This document shows positions 38,048-46,433 of a DNA stretch of 64,000 nt, piece by piece. Source of the DNA: Shewanella litorisediminis (GTDB lineage: Bacteria > Pseudomonadota > Gammaproteobacteria > Enterobacterales > Shewanellaceae); contig NZ_CP069213.1 in the NCBI RefSeq assembly GCF_016834455.1, positions 2,666,501-2,730,500 of the forward strand. Reading direction: 5' to 3'. The notes below the pieces were generated by a model. The model saw only the letters and a program-made list of their open reading frames with translations. It was not told the origin of the DNA and did not search any database. Within the stretch, counting starts at the first letter, position 1. Every line of letters begins with the position of its first letter. The translations under genes and the position numbers were made by a program.

Positions 38048-39409
38048 TTAACGGATCTGCAGAATGGTCTGCTGCAGTGTGTTATTCACTTCCAATGTAC
38101 GGCTGTTGGCCTGGAAGTTACGCTGCGCCGAAATCAGGTCAACCAACTCTGTGGTCAAATCCACGTTGGACTGTTCCAGCGCCGCCGAGCGAATGGCACC
38201 GAAGGTACCACTGTTGGCTTCGCCGGCGAGGGCTGTGCCAGAGGCCAGGCTTTCTTTCCAGGAGGTGTTACCCACCTGAGTCAGCCCCTGCTCGTTGGCA
38301 AAACGCACCAGGGCAACGCGGCCAAGGGGTACGGTGCTGCCATTACTGTAGGCGGCTTTAATCAGGCCATCTTCACCCACTTCCACGTTGGTCAGGCGGC
38401 CTACAGTGGTACCGTCCTGGGTCAGCTCAGTCACCTCAAACGCAGATGCGTACTGAGTCGGGTTGGCAAAATTAATGGTAAGGGTTTGGCTGCCGTCGGC
38501 ACCTGGCCCCAGAATGCCGGCACCACCAATCCCCAGGGGCTCTGTGGTAATGATAGCGGGGTTGGTTCCAGTGTATGTACCAGTGCTGTTAAAGGTCAGC
38601 ACCGCCCCCGACCAGCCACCGATGGTTTGGGCAGTTCCGGTGGCGTCAGGGGTACCGTCACCATTGGTATCCATTTGGTAAGTACCTGGACCACCGCCAA
38701 GATTCACAGGCTGACCGTCAAGGGCATAGTAAGCCACCCAGTTGTTTTCACCTGTGTAGGCACCATTGTTTGGCCGAACAAAGTAGGTGGTCAGAATGTG
38801 TGGCTCGCCGAGAGAGTCATAAATAGTAGACGAGGTAGAGTTATTGAACGTGGTTGGATCATCAGGGTCAAACGCCGCTGGGTCTTTGGTTTTTTCACCG
38901 GCGTTCAGGTTCATCTGAATACCCACGTTCTCTGTCATCACCGGGCTGCCTGCGGTGTCAGGAATTTGTACAGGACGGGTGGTAGTCAAACTCACAGAAG
39001 TGGAGTTGCCGAATTTGTCTACCGGGAAGGTCTGCAGGAAGTTGCCCGCTGAATCCACCAAATAGTTGTTGCTGTCTACCTTAAATGCACCGGCGCGGGT
39101 GAAGCTGTAATCACGGGCCGACGGATCGGCCGACGTCACAAAAAAGCCGCCACCGCTGATGGCCAAGTCCAGCGCGTTGCTGGTGAACTGCAAACTGCCC
39201 TGATGGAACTGCTGCGCCACCTGAGTAGTGGTCACGCCGCCACCCACCTGGGTTTTGCTGTTGGAGAAAATGGACGCCGCATACACATCGGCAAACTCAG
39301 CACGCGACTCTTTAAAGCCCGTGGTGTTGACGTTGGCGATATTATTGGCTGTGGTATTCAAATCTTTTTGGGCGGCAGCGATGCCACTGAGTGCGATATT
39401 GAAAGACAT
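38048..39409 (-). CDS. flgE: Flagellar hook protein FlgE
   Basis: FlgE polymerises into the hook. The 453 residues have the N-terminal motif (SFNIALSGIAAAQKDLNTTANNIANVNTTGFKESRAEF), exposed middle domains rich in Thr, Gly and Asp, and the C-terminal motif (AALEQSNVDLTTELVDLISAQRNFQANSRTLEVNNTLQQTILQIR). Length is typical of Vibrio and Shewanella. It ends 17 bases from a strong terminator. Confidence 0.97.
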   Translation of the reverse strand: MSFNIALSGIAAAQKDLNTTANNIANVNTTGFKESRAEFADVYAASIFSNSKTQVGGGVTTTQVAQQFHQGSLQFTSNALDLAISGGGFFVTSADPSARDYSFTRAGAFKVDSNNYLVDSAGNFLQTFPVDKFGNSTSVSLTTTRPVQIPDTAGSPVMTENVGIQMNLNAGEKTKDPAAFDPDDPTTFNNSTSSTIYDSLGEPHILTTYFVRPNNGAYTGENNWVAYYALDGQPVNLGGGPGTYQMDTNGDGTPDATGTAQTIGGWSGAVLTFNSTGTYTGTNPAIITTEPLGIGGAGILGPGADGSQTLTINFANPTQYASAFEVTELTQDGTTVGRLTNVEVGEDGLIKAAYSNGSTVPLGRVALVRFANEQGLTQVGNTSWKESLASGTALAGEANSGTFGAIRSAALEQSNVDLTTELVDLISAQRNFQANSRTLEVNNTLQQTILQIR

Positions 39410-39443
39410 AAGTCAGTTACCTCTTTAGTCTGTTTTTTCTGGA

Positions 39444-40172
39444 TCAGCTCTCAGCCACAGCCAGAACATCCGATAGTTTAATGCCGCCAATGCCACGCAA
39501 ATTAAGAATGGCGCCTGTTGCTGCAGTCCCGAGCGACACGCTGGTCACATGGGCATAAGTTGAAACCGGTAATTCTTCGGCCTTACCATCAATACGGCCA
39601 CTGGCCTTGATGGTGTAAGTGCCTTCGGCGACGGGTTTGCCTTCAGCATCGAGGCCGTCCCAATTCACATCAATATTGCCGCCGTCACTGCCGTCAACAC
39701 TGAAGGTTTTCACCAGCTGTCCCTTGGCATCTTCAATACGCACCATGATGGTTTCGATGGGCTTGGAGGTACTGATGACACCATGGAGGTTGGGCTCTTC
39801 GGTGGACACATGGCCTGAAGCCGACGGGATCAACACCTTCTGCCCCACCAGACCCGATGCCTGCAGTGCCTGACTCGAGGTCATCACAGTATTGAGATTC
39901 ACAATGTGGTCGTTCAGATTCGCGATACCGTCCACAGTGGAGAAGGACGCCATCTGGGCAATCATCTGATCATTTTCTACCGGCTTGAACGGGTCCTGCA
40001 TCGACAACTGCTGAGACAAAAGGGCGAAAAAGTCCTCTTGGGTTAGCTCCTGCTTTTTGGCCTCTGGCACTGCTTCTTTGGTCTGCAACCTGACACTGTC
40101 CAGAAAGGGATTTCCCGTGCTCTGGGTTGACTGGGCCGCCGATGCCTGACTGATAGAGTTAAGAAAACTCAC
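39444..40172 (-). CDS. flgD: Hook assembly scaffold FlgD
   Basis: FlgD is the cap that helps FlgE subunits assemble and is shed later. The 242 residues show the N-terminal conserved region (LTQEDFFALLSQQLSMQDPFKPVENDQMIAQMASFSTVDGIANLN) and a C-terminal Ig-like/tudor pair (VRIEDAKGQLVKTFSVDGSDGGNIDVNWDGLDAEGKPVAEGTYTIKA). The start is GTG at 40172 with GGAGG six bases ahead. It sits between flgC and flgE. Confidence 0.96.
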   Translation of the reverse strand: MSFLNSISQASAAQSTQSTGNPFLDSVRLQTKEAVPEAKKQELTQEDFFALLSQQLSMQDPFKPVENDQMIAQMASFSTVDGIANLNDHIVNLNTVMTSSQALQASGLVGQKVLIPSASGHVSTEEPNLHGVISTSKPIETIMVRIEDAKGQLVKTFSVDGSDGGNIDVNWDGLDAEGKPVAEGTYTIKASGRIDGKAEELPVSTYAHVTSVSLGTAATGAILNLRGIGGIKLSDVLAVAES

Positions 40173-40198
40173 GGCTTACCTCCTTAGCGCCACATCCG

Positions 40199-40612
40199 TT
40201 ATTTGCCCATTCTCAGAGTCTGCATCAGCATACTCTTGGCGGTGTCGGCCACCTGGACATTCATCTGGTACGAACGTGATGCGGAAATCATGTCAGCCAT
40301 TTCTTCCATCACGTTCACATTGGGTTTGTAAATAAAGCCATCGGCATCCGCCATGGGATGATCCGGGTTGTATTCTTTTTGCAGCGGCTTATCGCTTTCG
40401 ACTATGCCTTTGACATTCACACCACGGGCAGATTGCTGCTGGCTGGCTTTGGCAAGCTCAGCTTCAAACACCGGATGACGTGCCCGGTAGGTTTTATCGA
40501 CACTGCTGGAAACTGAATCTGCGTTGGCAATGTTGCTTGCGGTGGTGTTGAGGCGAACCGATTGCGCACTCATACCAGAGCCAGACACATTGAAGATATT
40601 AAACAAGCTCAT
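40199..40612 (-). CDS. flgC: Flagellar rod protein FlgC
   Basis: FlgC is a proximal rod subunit. The 137 residues have the N-terminal motif FNVSGSGMSAQSVRLNTTASNIANADSV and the C-terminal motif YKPNVNVMEEMADMISASRSYQMNVQVADTAKSMLMQTLRMGK. Length is normal. Only two bases separate it from flgB. Confidence 0.97.
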   Translation of the reverse strand: MSLFNIFNVSGSGMSAQSVRLNTTASNIANADSVSSSVDKTYRARHPVFEAELAKASQQQSARGVNVKGIVESDKPLQKEYNPDHPMADADGFIYKPNVNVMEEMADMISASRSYQMNVQVADTAKSMLMQTLRMGK

Positions 40613-40614
40613 TG

Positions 40615-41013
40615 TCAGTCTCCTTTAATGGCCTTTTTCATACCGTTGAACTTGCCCTCCAGAAAGCCCAGCGACATCTGATATTCCAGCGCATTCTGCA
40701 TAAAGGCCGACTGCTCCTGCTGGATATCTACCGTGTTGCCATCGCCGGTATCGGGCTGATTGGGAACACGGAACTGCACGTGTTGCCGGCTCAGAGCTTG
40801 CAAGTCAAAATGCCCTTCACTGGTTTGAGCCATTTGCATGCCACGCTGATGACTGCGTGCAGCCTGCAGCGCATCGGCAAAGTTCACATCCCGGGCTTTG
40901 TAGTGGGGGGTATCGGCGTTGGCGATATTGCTTGAGAGGACTTCCGCCCGCTCTGCTCTGATGCCAAGGGTAAATTGATGCACCCCAAGCGCCTTATCGA
41001 AACTGATCGCCAT
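40615..41013 (-). CDS. flgB: Flagellar rod protein FlgB
   Basis: FlgB is the first proximal rod subunit. The 132 residues contain the motif [30 protein letters not shown] and a C-terminal helix [29 protein letters not shown]. It leads flgBCDE and has an excellent sigma-54 promoter about 35 bases upstream. Confidence 0.97.
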   Translation of the reverse strand: MAISFDKALGVHQFTLGIRAERAEVLSSNIANADTPHYKARDVNFADALQAARSHQRGMQMAQTSEGHFDLQALSRQHVQFRVPNQPDTGDGNTVDIQQEQSAFMQNALEYQMSLGFLEGKFNGMKKAIKGD

Positions 41014-41045
41014 AAAATTGCCTCCACGCCATGATGGCTGATGAA

Positions 41046-41063
41046 AAGCAATTCATGTGCCAA
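41046..41063 (-). promoter_or_regulatory. Sigma-54 promoter of flgB operon
   Basis: The minus strand reads TTGGCAC-ATGAA-TTGCTT, matching the sigma-54 consensus at every conserved position. It lies between the cheR terminator and flgB and is the best such promoter in the window. Confidence 0.88.
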
Positions 41064-41098
41064 ATCTTGAGTGTTAACCATGGCAAATGACAGGCAAC

Positions 41099-41130
41099 AA
41101 AAAAGCCGCCTTGAAAAAGACGGCTTTTTT
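41099..41130 (-). terminator. Rho-independent terminator between cheR and flgB
   Basis: AAAAAAGCCG and CGGCTTTTTT form the outer stem, with an inner CTT/AAG pair closing a GAAA loop. T runs are present on both strands. It lies downstream of the cheV-cheR side only if read on the minus strand past cheR (stop at 41155), 25 bases before this hairpin. Confidence 0.88.
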
Positions 41131-41154
41131 GTTTTTATTCATATGGTTATTTTG

Positions 41155-41988
41155 CTAGGTCTTTTTCTGGTAGTAAATACCCGGGTTGCAGCGCACCATG
41201 TCAAATTCATCGGTCAATCCGGCAATTGACTCGGAAGCGCCAAGAAACAATATGCCCTTGGGGTTAAGGGCGGCAGCAAATTGCCGCAGTATTTTCGCCT
41301 TTGCCTCAGGGGCAAAGTAAATGAGCACGTTGCGGCAAAAAATGATGTCGAATTTGCCGAGCAAGGCATAACTTTCCAGCAGGTTATGTGCTCTGAAACT
41401 CACCATACGACGAACATTGTCTTTTACCCGCATGTTGCCGCTTGGCAAGGTATCGAAAAAAGCCCGTTTACGCTCATCCGATAAACCGCGCCCCAGCGCC
41501 AAACTGTCGTATTCAGCTTGCTTACAACGCTCCAGCATCGAGGGGGACAAATCCGTTGCCTGAATCGACGCACCGGCCGGTAAGCCACCTGGACGTTTTT
41601 GCTGATATTCGAGAATGGTCATTGCCAGCGAATAAGGCTCCTGCCCGGAGGAACAAGCCGCAGACCAGATTTTCAATGGCCTGCCAAGCTTGGCATAGTC
41701 AGGCAGCAAGGCATTGGCGAGCAATTCAAAGGGGTATTTATCACGAAACCACAGGGTTTCGTTGGTGGTCATGGCATCAATAACCTCGGCGCGCAGTTGC
41801 CGCTCTGTGGGTTTCATTGAATGTTTGACCACTTCCGATAATGACGGCAGATTGTATTTGCCCATCAGAGGTGCAAGGCGGCTGCGGACCAGATACTGCT
41901 TGTTTTCGCCAAGCACTATGCCGCTGTGTTGTTCAAGGAACAACCTGAATTGATTATATTCCGCTTCAGCCAGTGATTTGTCTGACAC
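41155..41988 (-). CDS. cheR: Chemoreceptor methyltransferase CheR
   Basis: CheR adds methyl groups from S-adenosylmethionine to glutamates of chemoreceptors during adaptation. The 277 residues contain the helical N-terminal domain (YNQFRLFLEQHSGIVLGENKQYLVRSRL), the motif TTNETLWFRDKYPFELL, the SAM pocket KIWSAACSSGQEPYSLAMTI, and FDIIFCRNVLIYFAPEAKAKIL. The start is GTG at 41988 with AGGATGAG upstream. It follows cheV, as in other polar flagellar loci. Confidence 0.97.
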   Translation of the reverse strand: MSDKSLAEAEYNQFRLFLEQHSGIVLGENKQYLVRSRLAPLMGKYNLPSLSEVVKHSMKPTERQLRAEVIDAMTTNETLWFRDKYPFELLANALLPDYAKLGRPLKIWSAACSSGQEPYSLAMTILEYQQKRPGGLPAGASIQATDLSPSMLERCKQAEYDSLALGRGLSDERKRAFFDTLPSGNMRVKDNVRRMVSFRAHNLLESYALLGKFDIIFCRNVLIYFAPEAKAKILRQFAAALNPKGILFLGASESIAGLTDEFDMVRCNPGIYYQKKT

Positions 41989-42148
41989 CGTATCTCATCC
42001 TGCACCTGATAGAGAAAATTAACTCAATAACTGGTTAACCTTCTGATTTTATTCCCCAAAAATAAGCGCTGCTTTATACATTATCCAGTAGCTGAATACA
42101 AGCGCCCTTGGAGGAGTATAACCCCGCCCAAGGGGAATGCCATCCTGC

Positions 42149-43069
42149 TCAGAGACTCAGGTGCTTGTTCACCGCCGCCGCCAGCTCATCGGGGTTGAAC
42201 TTGGCGATGAAGTCATTTGCGCCCACTTTCTGCACCATGGCCTGATTAAACACGCCGCTCAGCGATGTGTGCAGAATCACCTTGATGTCCTTGAGCTTGG
42301 GGTCATCGCGAATTTCCGCCGTAAGTGTGTATCCGTCCATTTCCGGCATCTCGATATCTGAGATGATAAGCGGGATCTCATGCGCTACGTTGGTCATTTC
42401 CGCCGAAATGGCTTTCAGTTTTTCCAGAGCTTCGCGGCCATCTTTTGCCGTATCAATCTGCAGTTCAAGGGAGGTGAGCGCACGAATGATTTGCTTGCGT
42501 GCCACTGCAGAGTCATCAATCACCATGATGTGGAAGTGCTGCCCACGGTCGAGGGTAAGCTGTGCATCGGTATCTTCGCTGATAGCCGTGCGGACCGGGC
42601 TGATTTCATCAAGGATTTTTTCAACGTCCAGGATTTCAACCAGCTCGCCATCAATCTCGGTTACCGCAGTGAGGTAAGAGTAGCGGCCTGCCCCCTGAGG
42701 CGGCGGCATAATGGCTTCCCAGTTCATGTTGATGATGCGCTCAACCGAGTTCACCAAAAAGCCCTGCACGCTGCGGTTATATTCGGAGATAATGATAAAG
42801 CAGTTCTGGATGTTCTCTATCGGTTTGCCACCGGTGGCCGCACTGAGGTCAATAACAGAAATGGTGGTGCCACGTATATGGGCTACACCGCGTACATATG
42901 GATTGAGCTTGGGTAATCCGGTCAAAGGTGGGCACTGCAATACTTCTTTTACTTTAAAGACGTTAATACCGAAGCGCTGACGGCCGTTCAGTTTGAACAG
43001 CAGCAGCTCCAATCGGTTTTGCCCCACCAGCTGGGTGCGCTTGTTGACTGACTCAAGAATGCTCGACAT
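42149..43069 (-). CDS. cheV: Chemotaxis coupling protein CheV
   Basis: CheV combines a CheW-like coupling domain with a receiver. The 306 residues have the CheW domain first (LLLFKLNGRQRFGINVFKVKEVLQCPPLTGLPKLNPYVRGVAHIRGTTISVIDL) and the receiver from about residue 178 (FHIMVIDDSAVARKQI, phospho-acceptor in PLIISDIEMPEMDGYTL, C-terminal FIAKFNPDEL). It is divergent from flgA across a 203-base gap and precedes cheR by 160 bases. A short stem CCTTGG/CCAAGG near 42105-42135 lacks a T run. Confidence 0.96.
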   Translation of the reverse strand: MSSILESVNKRTQLVGQNRLELLLFKLNGRQRFGINVFKVKEVLQCPPLTGLPKLNPYVRGVAHIRGTTISVIDLSAATGGKPIENIQNCFIIISEYNRSVQGFLVNSVERIINMNWEAIMPPPQGAGRYSYLTAVTEIDGELVEILDVEKILDEISPVRTAISEDTDAQLTLDRGQHFHIMVIDDSAVARKQIIRALTSLELQIDTAKDGREALEKLKAISAEMTNVAHEIPLIISDIEMPEMDGYTLTAEIRDDPKLKDIKVILHTSLSGVFNQAMVQKVGANDFIAKFNPDELAAAVNKHLSL

Positions 43070-43216
43070 AAGTTCGCCTTAGTGGTCTTGATGGAATGGC
43101 GCCCCGATTAACTCGGAGCATAGGCATGTAACTTGCTTTTGTTATTGTCACCGACAACCCGTGCCCCAACTTCGTCAAACTTCTGACGGCACGTCTCAGT
43201 GCTTGAACGAGGTATT

Positions 43217-43245
43217 TTGGTGCTGAATGAAAGTATAGGTGTAAT
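43217..43245 (+). promoter_or_regulatory. Possible sigma-70 promoter of flgA
   Basis: TTGGTG, 17 bases, TGTAAT fits a modest sigma-70 promoter ending 28 bases ahead of the flgA ATG. No sigma-54 or sigma-28 motif is convincing in this 203-base cheV-flgA gap. This is a weak call. Confidence 0.35.
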
Positions 43246-43272
43246 CTGGCGCGACACGCTAGTCTGTTCATT

Positions 43273-43980
43273 ATGAAAGTAAAGTTAGCACAAGTTTTGG
43301 TGATGCTGCTGTTGGTTTCCGGAGTATCAATTGCAGAAGAACCACAGATTCCCAGTATATCGGCCATCGCTTCGGCGGCTGAAGCCGTGGTTATTGAAAA
43401 AATTGACGCCCCGGCCAACGCCAGAATCAGCGTAGAGGCTCAAAGCCTGGAGAGCCGTGGCAACATCCCCCGCTGTGAAGGGCCTGTCTCAGCGAGACTT
43501 GCCACCGACAGGCCTATTTCCCGCAACAATACGGTGCGCATCAGCTGTATCAGCCCGGATCTGGACTATCCTTGGCAAATGTTCCTTTCAGTGCGCGCCG
43601 ATGTGCTTTTCCCGGTGGTAGTCGCCAAACGCCCCCTGGGCAACGGCGATTTACTGGACTCTGAGAGTATTGAAGTTCGATACGTTGACAGAACGCTGTT
43701 GCGAGGCCAACAGTTTGTTCAACCAGAGCCACTTTACGGCTCCCGGGTGAAGCGGCGCATTCCCCAGGATGCCCCCATTTTTGCCGACAACCTCTGTTTC
43801 GTGTGCAAGGGCGATGCGGTGGCCATTTACGCCAAGTCAGCCGGTTTTGAGATAAAAACCCAGGGTGAGGCCTTGGCGGATGGTAACGAAGGCGATAGGA
43901 TTAGAATTAGAAATATCAATTCAAACAGAACATTAGAGGCAACTGTCATCGGCGTTGGCGAAGTGGAAGTCAAAATGTAA
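43273..43980 (+). CDS. flgA: Flagellar P-ring assembly chaperone FlgA
   Basis: FlgA is the periplasmic chaperone for FlgI. The 235-residue precursor has a signal peptide (KVKLAQVLVMLLLVSGVSIA) and a C-terminal SAF domain: RPLGNGDLLDSESIEVRYVDRTLLRGQQFVQPEPLYGSRVKRRIPQDAPIFADNL. Two cysteines in the N-terminal domain (RCEGPVS and RISCISPD) may form a disulfide. It is followed after seven bases by a sigma-28 promoter for flgM. The ATG has only a weak ribosome binding site. Confidence 0.95.
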   Translation: MKVKLAQVLVMLLLVSGVSIAEEPQIPSISAIASAAEAVVIEKIDAPANARISVEAQSLESRGNIPRCEGPVSARLATDRPISRNNTVRISCISPDLDYPWQMFLSVRADVLFPVVVAKRPLGNGDLLDSESIEVRYVDRTLLRGQQFVQPEPLYGSRVKRRIPQDAPIFADNLCFVCKGDAVAIYAKSAGFEIKTQGEALADGNEGDRIRIRNINSNRTLEATVIGVGEVEVKM

Positions 43981-43987
43981 AATAAGC

Positions 43988-44014
43988 TAAAGCTTTCCTG
44001 GCTGCGGCCGATAC
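43988..44014 (+). promoter_or_regulatory. Sigma-28 (FliA) promoter of flgM
   Basis: TAAAGCTT, 11 bases, GCCGATAC: both boxes and the spacing fit the FliA consensus almost exactly. It begins seven bases after the flgA stop and 40 bases before the flgM ATG. FlgM would thus be made by the sigma factor that it inhibits. Confidence 0.88.
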
Positions 44015-44054
44015 AGATCCCAAGAAACCCAAATCCGTGATACTGGAGCCCGAG

Positions 44055-44390
44055 ATGGCCATCGAATTACCCAAAAACAATGCCGCGTCCAACCGCGTTG
44101 GCAACACCAGCAGCCCGCTGACCAGTGCCCGCACTGCCCAGGCATCAGCAGCACAAACGGCACAGCCACAGGCACCACAAAAGGCCGACTCGGTGATGAT
44201 CACCAGCCAGGCTCAGCAGCTGCAAAGCGTACAGTCAAAGCTGTCTTCTCTGCCGGAAGTTGACCAAAAGAAAGTGGCCGAAATCAAGCAAGCCATTGCT
44301 GAAGGCCGTTATAAAATTGACCCAGAAAAGCTCGCGGCCAATATCGCCAGCTTTGAAGCAGAACTACAGGAATTAGGCCGAGACGCCTGA
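44055..44390 (+). CDS. flgM: Anti-sigma-28 factor FlgM
   Basis: FlgM binds FliA and holds it inactive until the hook is complete and FlgM is secreted. The 111-residue protein has a disordered-looking Ala/Thr/Ser/Gln-rich first half and the conserved C-terminal inhibitory part (DSVMITSQAQQLQSVQSKLSSLPEVDQKKVAEIKQAIAEGRYKIDPEKLAANIASFEAEL). GGAG seven bases upstream decides for the ATG at 44055 over a GTG six codons earlier. Confidence 0.96.
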   Translation: MAIELPKNNAASNRVGNTSSPLTSARTAQASAAQTAQPQAPQKADSVMITSQAQQLQSVQSKLSSLPEVDQKKVAEIKQAIAEGRYKIDPEKLAANIASFEAELQELGRDA

Positions 44391-44419
44391 TATCCAGCAC
44401 GGATTGGGGAAAATCCAAG

Positions 44420-44448
44420 GCCGGCCATTTGATTATGGCCGGCTTTTT
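44420..44448 (+). terminator. Rho-independent terminator between flgM and flgN
   Basis: GCCGGCCAT and ATGGCCGGC pair perfectly around a six-base loop and are followed by TTTTT. It lies 30 bases after flgM and 50 bases ahead of flgN, so it would limit read-through into flgN. Confidence 0.9.
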
Positions 44449-44498
44449 GCATTCTTTTATTACTAACCCAGATGTCAATAAAACCGGGATGCAACACC

Positions 44499-44933
44499 AT
44501 GGATCACGTCAACGAACTCAATCAGCTGCTCGATGCACAACAAAGTCTGCTGGAGCAGCTTCTGGCCTCGATGGCGGCTGAACGTGCAGCCTTGATAGCC
44601 CAAAATGCGTCAGAGCTGATGAACATTGCAGAGCACAAATCCTCTGCCCTGCTGCGACTGAAGCAAAATGATGATGCCATGGCGGCTCACCCAGGTCACA
44701 GCCTGCTGACAAGCGATACAGCCCTCTCGGCCAAGGTACAGTCGGTACAAAATACCCTGATGCGCTGCAAGCATGAAAACCAAGCCAACGCACAGCTCAT
44801 TGAGCACAGTCAGGCGAGCATTAACCGACTGGCGCAGGCGCTGCAGGTAAGCCGTAACGCAAGCTCCCTTACCTACACAGACAAGGGTAAAACATCGACC
44901 ATCTCAACGCTGGGCAGCAGTATCGAAGTCTGA
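44499..44933 (+). CDS. flgN: Flagellar export chaperone FlgN
   Basis: FlgN is the chaperone of the junction proteins FlgK and FlgL. The 144 residues are helical and charged (DHVNELNQLLDAQQSLLEQLLASMAAERAALIAQNASEL) with the ending of the family. I use the ATG at 44499 because the family begins near this MDHVNEL-like position; an upstream ATG at 44472 remains possible. It is downstream of flgM but separated from it by a strong terminator. No separate promoter could be identified in the 50-base interval. Confidence 0.92.
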   Translation: MDHVNELNQLLDAQQSLLEQLLASMAAERAALIAQNASELMNIAEHKSSALLRLKQNDDAMAAHPGHSLLTSDTALSAKVQSVQNTLMRCKHENQANAQLIEHSQASINRLAQALQVSRNASSLTYTDKGKTSTISTLGSSIEV

Positions 44934-44992
44934 GGATGCCAATGGCAATCTCCTCGGTCAGCCGGCGACAGAGGTCATCGACGACCAACAAG

Positions 44993-45017
44993 AAAGCCCC
45001 TTGATGAGGGGCTTTTT
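44993..45017 (+). terminator. Rho-independent terminator after flgN
   Basis: AAAGCCCC and GGGGCTTT with a seven-base loop and a TTTTT end. It lies 60 bases after flgN, between the convergent flgN and flgP genes. Confidence 0.88.
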
Positions 45018-45064
45018 CACAGCACAACGTAAAGAGTCATATCCTGACGGCGCCATCTGCACCA

Positions 45065-45520
45065 TTAGAAATAGGTAACTTCCTTCACTTTGGATGGGCG
45101 ATTCTGCTGCTGGTAGATATCCCACACGCGCGCAAAATCCAGTTCAAGCTCAGTGACATAATGCTCGCCAGCGGGATAGGCCTTAACCACTTTAGCTCCC
45201 CTGATCACACCTGATACCGACGCTTTAATACTGTCGCTGCCCATGGCCCAATCATTCACGCTGGCACCGGCACTGATTTTTTGACCATATACCTGCTCTG
45301 CCAATTCTCGATAAGCCGCAAGCTTGGACGCCTGCATCGCCATCAGCACTTTCTCGGCCTGGGTTTTGGCAGGCTGTGTTGCCAAAGGCGCGTAGCCAAT
45401 GGCTGTCAGCTTGGGAAAACTGGCAGGGGCTTCAGTTTCCCATTGAACATAACGGTCATCACTGCTGGCGCAACCGGCTAAAAATACCATGGCCACACAG
45501 GCATAAATCCACTTTTTCAT
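45065..45520 (-). CDS. flgP: Outer-membrane flagellar lipoprotein FlgP
   Basis: FlgP is a lipoprotein of the LPP20 family that forms part of outer-membrane disks around polar flagella. The 151 residues have a lipoprotein signal (KKWIYACVAMVFLAGC, lipid cysteine 17) followed by the domain AEKVLMAMQASKLAAYRELAEQVYGQKISAGASVNDWAMGSDSIKASVSGVIRGAKVVKAYPAGEHYVTELELDF. The start overlaps the flgO stop by four bases. Confidence 0.94.
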   Translation of the reverse strand: MKKWIYACVAMVFLAGCASSDDRYVQWETEAPASFPKLTAIGYAPLATQPAKTQAEKVLMAMQASKLAAYRELAEQVYGQKISAGASVNDWAMGSDSIKASVSGVIRGAKVVKAYPAGEHYVTELELDFARVWDIYQQQNRPSKVKEVTYF

Positions 45521-46149
45521 CTGTCTTCTCCAAGCAGAGTGACCCTATCAAGCCCAGGTGCTTCATGGCGATACAAGAGCCCGTCTTTGGAGACCACCTG
45601 CTGGGAGTACCCAAGGTAATCTCTGAGATCCCCCGGACGACTGAACGATTGGGAAGCCGCCACCACGCGATTATTGGCTATGTCGACCAGACGGCTGTTC
45701 ACTGTCATGCCATCGCGCCCCAGGCTGTATGTGGCCACAAGCACATGCTGGGTCTGGGCAGTGTCACGCAGCTTTTGCCAATCCCGGCTCAGCAATAAGT
45801 CCCCTTTATCAGTAACTCTCAGGGTTTGGCTAATGGCCGTATCCACCACGTTGAAGTATCGGGCGTGAAGCGCGTCCATCATCCCTTGCTGGAGCTGACG
45901 GGCAAAACTGCCGCTGTGGGTCATGTCATCGACGTTTACCGGTGTCGTTACCACTATGGGGTCGCTGGAAGTGAGCACATCGTTGGTCAGCAGCAACTCA
46001 TTGACTATCTGCTGTGCCAGAACATTGACTTGCTCCCGCTGAGGATAGCCTTCTTCAGCATAGGATACGCTCTGGGGCGTTTTCGGCTGCCCTTGTGCAG
46101 GTAACAACACAAAAGAGAGTGCCAGAGCGGTGAGCATTCGCACCTTCAT
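45517..46149 (-). CDS. flgO: Outer-membrane flagellar protein FlgO
   Basis: FlgO is a partner of FlgP and is needed for stable flagella in Vibrio cholerae. The 210-residue precursor has a signal peptide (KVRMLTALALSFVLLPAQGQ) and the FlgO core NVLAQQIVNELLLTNDVLTSSDPIVVTTPVNVDDMTHSGSFARQLQQGMMDALHARYFNVVDTAI. It leads flgOP and has its own sigma-28 promoter about 75-95 bases upstream. Confidence 0.93.
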   Translation of the reverse strand: MKVRMLTALALSFVLLPAQGQPKTPQSVSYAEEGYPQREQVNVLAQQIVNELLLTNDVLTSSDPIVVTTPVNVDDMTHSGSFARQLQQGMMDALHARYFNVVDTAISQTLRVTDKGDLLLSRDWQKLRDTAQTQHVLVATYSLGRDGMTVNSRLVDIANNRVVAASQSFSRPGDLRDYLGYSQQVVSKDGLLYRHEAPGLDRVTLLGEDR

Positions 46150-46219
46150 AGAGTCAACTCCATGATTTAATATAAGTTAATAAGAAAACCGGAAAGGAGT
46201 TTTCTAATCCATTACACAG

Positions 46220-46246
46220 CTATCGGCAACGCAAGCAATTACTTTA
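46220..46246 (-). promoter_or_regulatory. Sigma-28 (FliA) promoter of flgOP
   Basis: On the minus strand TAAAGTAA, 11 bases, GCCGATAG. It is as close to the FliA consensus as the flgM promoter and directs flgO and flgP. Confidence 0.86.
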
Positions 46247-46286
46247 CCCCAAAAGCCCACAATTCAGCTGGGTAGCCTGCCTGGGG

Positions 46287-46303
46287 CGGCACGCAACTTG
46301 CTT
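46287..46303 (+). promoter_or_regulatory. Sigma-54 promoter of flgT
   Basis: CGGCAC-GCAAC-TTGCTT matches the -24/-12 pattern with the GG and GC pairs correctly spaced. It faces right, away from the flgOP promoter, about 130 bases ahead of flgT. Confidence 0.75.
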
Positions 46304-46433
46304 AAATCACTGCACGACTTACCCATCCGTTATTTATCTTGCGCCGCGGCAACCTTAAATGGCTTGCACGCCTTGTGCCAAAGACACCAACGGATGTAAC
46401 CCTCAACCCTTTGAGATGTGGCAGGACAGGCAT

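Noticed and set aside
42100..42140. CCTTGG/CCAAGG stem after cheV
   Set aside because: No T run follows on the minus strand and the stem is short with a long loop, so I do not call a terminator.
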